Source: Clostridia bacterium (GTDB lineage Bacteria > Bacillota > DULZ01). Taken from it: a stretch of DNA of 14,838 bases. The DNA is taken from assembly GCA_012520135.1 (NCBI GenBank), contig JAAYOX010000236.1:1-14838 (forward strand). The letters run 5' to 3'. Shown here one piece after another: positions 14,190 through 14,838 of the stretch. How positions within the stretch are numbered: the stretch's first letter is position 1; every line of letters begins with the position of its first letter. Both the position numbers and the translations under genes were made by a program. Below the pieces are notes generated by a model that was given only the letters and a program-made list of their open reading frames with translations, did not search any database and was not told the DNA's origin.

Positions 14190-14621
14190 ATGCTTTGCAG
14201 AAATTGTGCCGGAGGAGTAGTGTTTTTAGGAGAAAAAGTTCTTATTCTGCAAAATGATAAAAAGGAATGGGTGCTGCCTAAAGGGGTAATCAGAGGAGGC
14301 CATCATCCTAATGAAGTTGCTATTAGCCGTGTGCGGGAAGAGGCAGGGGTTGAGGCCCAGATTGTGGGGCCGGCAGGAGAGACCAGTTATGAATTTTATT
14401 CTTATTCCCGTAAACAGCCGGTTTGCAATAGAATTACCTGGTTCATTATGGAGGCGGCAGATGAGCACCACCAGATTAATCGAGAGTTGGGCTTTTTAGA
14501 TGGAGGCTTCTATTCCATAGAAGAAGCCATCGATAAGATCTCTTACAGTCAGGACAAATCTTTAGTGAGAGTATCCTACCAAAGAATGAAAAAACTGTCT
14601 TCCTTGGAGAAACTCGCTTAA
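14190..14621 (+). CDS. Nudix-domain protein with a degenerate Nudix box
   Basis: A single-domain Nudix-fold protein of 143 residues. Nudix enzymes usually hydrolyse nucleoside diphosphates linked to another group. The fold landmarks are present: GGVVFLGEKVLILQN, WVLPKG and REEAGVEAQIVG. However, the box from G33 onward departs from GX5EX7REUXEEXGU: the first E is H, and the R-E pair is S-R. Only the final EE and G are kept. ATG 14190 is chosen because CAGGGGG (14175-14181) precedes it and the domain starts at once; an upstream in-frame ATG at 14094 lies near the putative promoter and lacks a ribosome site. Activity may be reduced, altered or lost. Confidence 0.85.
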   Translation: MLCRNCAGGVVFLGEKVLILQNDKKEWVLPKGVIRGGHHPNEVAISRVREEAGVEAQIVGPAGETSYEFYSYSRKQPVCNRITWFIMEAADEHHQINRELGFLDGGFYSIEEAIDKISYSQDKSLVRVSYQRMKKLSSLEKLA

Positions 14622-14640
14622 GGGAATCGGTCAGCAGAAA

Positions 14641-14664
14641 ACCTTGAACTACCATGTTCAAGGT
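14641..14664 (+). terminator. Hairpin after the Nudix gene
   Basis: ACCTTGAAC (14641-14649) pairs perfectly with GTTCAAGGT (14656-14664) around a 6-nt loop, 19 bases after the stop codon. No T-run follows (CAGACTTT), so it is a terminator-like or mRNA-end hairpin rather than a classical intrinsic terminator. Confidence 0.5.
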
Positions 14665-14702
14665 CAGACTTTAGACAAAGGCTAAATCGATGTTAATCAG
14701 TG

Positions 14703-14838
14703 GGCTGAATGGGAGCCAAAATCAAAAGAGCGAAGGAGCCTGAGGGATAATGCCGACGGTATGAGCACCCGCAGGGGGCGATTTCGGAGGCAGCCGAGGG
14801 CGACTGAGCTCATCCCCAAACCGGGCTCCTCTGAAGCC
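14703..14838 (+). other. GC-rich folded non-coding stretch, possible leader RNA (truncated at window end)
   Basis: No good reading frame is visible after 14621. The last 136 bases are more GC- and purine-rich than the genes before them and contain nested inverted repeats: GGCT (14703-14706) with AGCC (14835-14838), GGAGCC (14735-14740) with GGCTCC (14824-14829), GGGA (14744-14747) with TCCC (14813-14816) and TGAGC (14762-14766) with GCTCA (14808-14812). Small hairpins TGCC-gac-GGTA (14751-14761) and TCGG/CCGA (14784-14797) lie inside. The nesting suggests a multi-helix RNA such as a riboswitch or leader of the next gene. I could not match it to a named class. Confidence 0.4.

Noticed and set aside
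14703..14838. Assignment of the folded tail to cobalamin, lysine, T-box, NiCo or RNase P RNA classes
   Set aside because: None of the signature boxes I know for these classes is present (for example a B12 box, a T-box sequence or the RNase P core). The resemblances were limited to short G-rich runs.

Overview
The window reads as a chromosomal core region of an endospore-forming Firmicute, most likely a Clostridia member of the Peptococcaceae/Desulfitobacterium type. The reasons are a spoVS gene, the order recA-recX-rny-ymdB-like-spoVS, a Gram-positive LexA (SOS) box in front of recA, strong purine-rich ribosome binding sites, and frequent TTG/GTG starts. All recognisable genes are on the + strand. 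I see no transposase, tRNA, rRNA or CRISPR array.

Layout. 1-192 is the tail of an unidentified gene. 189-1741 holds the SOS-controlled pair recA-recX. 1742-2014 has no protein gene, but it contains a promoter, a long-range closing stem and a terminator; together these look like an independent RNA gene of about 200 nt with 6S RNA architecture. 2015-3562 is rny (RNase Y), closed by a terminator. 3701-5039 holds an unknown acidic protein and a YmdB-family metallophosphoesterase. 5063-5467 is a spoVS unit with a good sigma-H-type promoter and its own terminator. 5510-8528 encodes an M19 dipeptidase, a PHP phosphoesterase and an aminotransferase; the last two overlap. 8529-9180 carries two very small genes (a coiled-coil protein and an HTH-like protein), each next to RNA hairpins. 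9181-9570 is fxsA. 9638-14082 is guaB followed by a tightly packed HAD phosphatase / MoxR ATPase / CoxE-like VWA set. 14190-14621 is a Nudix protein with a degenerate Nudix box. 14622-14838 is non-coding, GC-rich and full of nested inverted repeats, probably a structured leader of whatever follows.

How the genes work together. RecA and RecX form a DNA-repair module. RNase Y is the main membrane-bound mRNA decay endonuclease. SpoVS and the YmdB-like protein belong to sporulation and developmental control. GuaB is the first committed step of GMP synthesis. The MoxR-VWA pair is a typical chaperone-like metal-insertion or assembly module whose client is not encoded here. The observations most worth following are the candidate 6S-like RNA gene between recX and rny, the folded GC-rich 3' end, the substituted Nudix box, the orphan MoxR/CoxE pair, and the hairpins around the two small genes at 8.5-9.2 kb.
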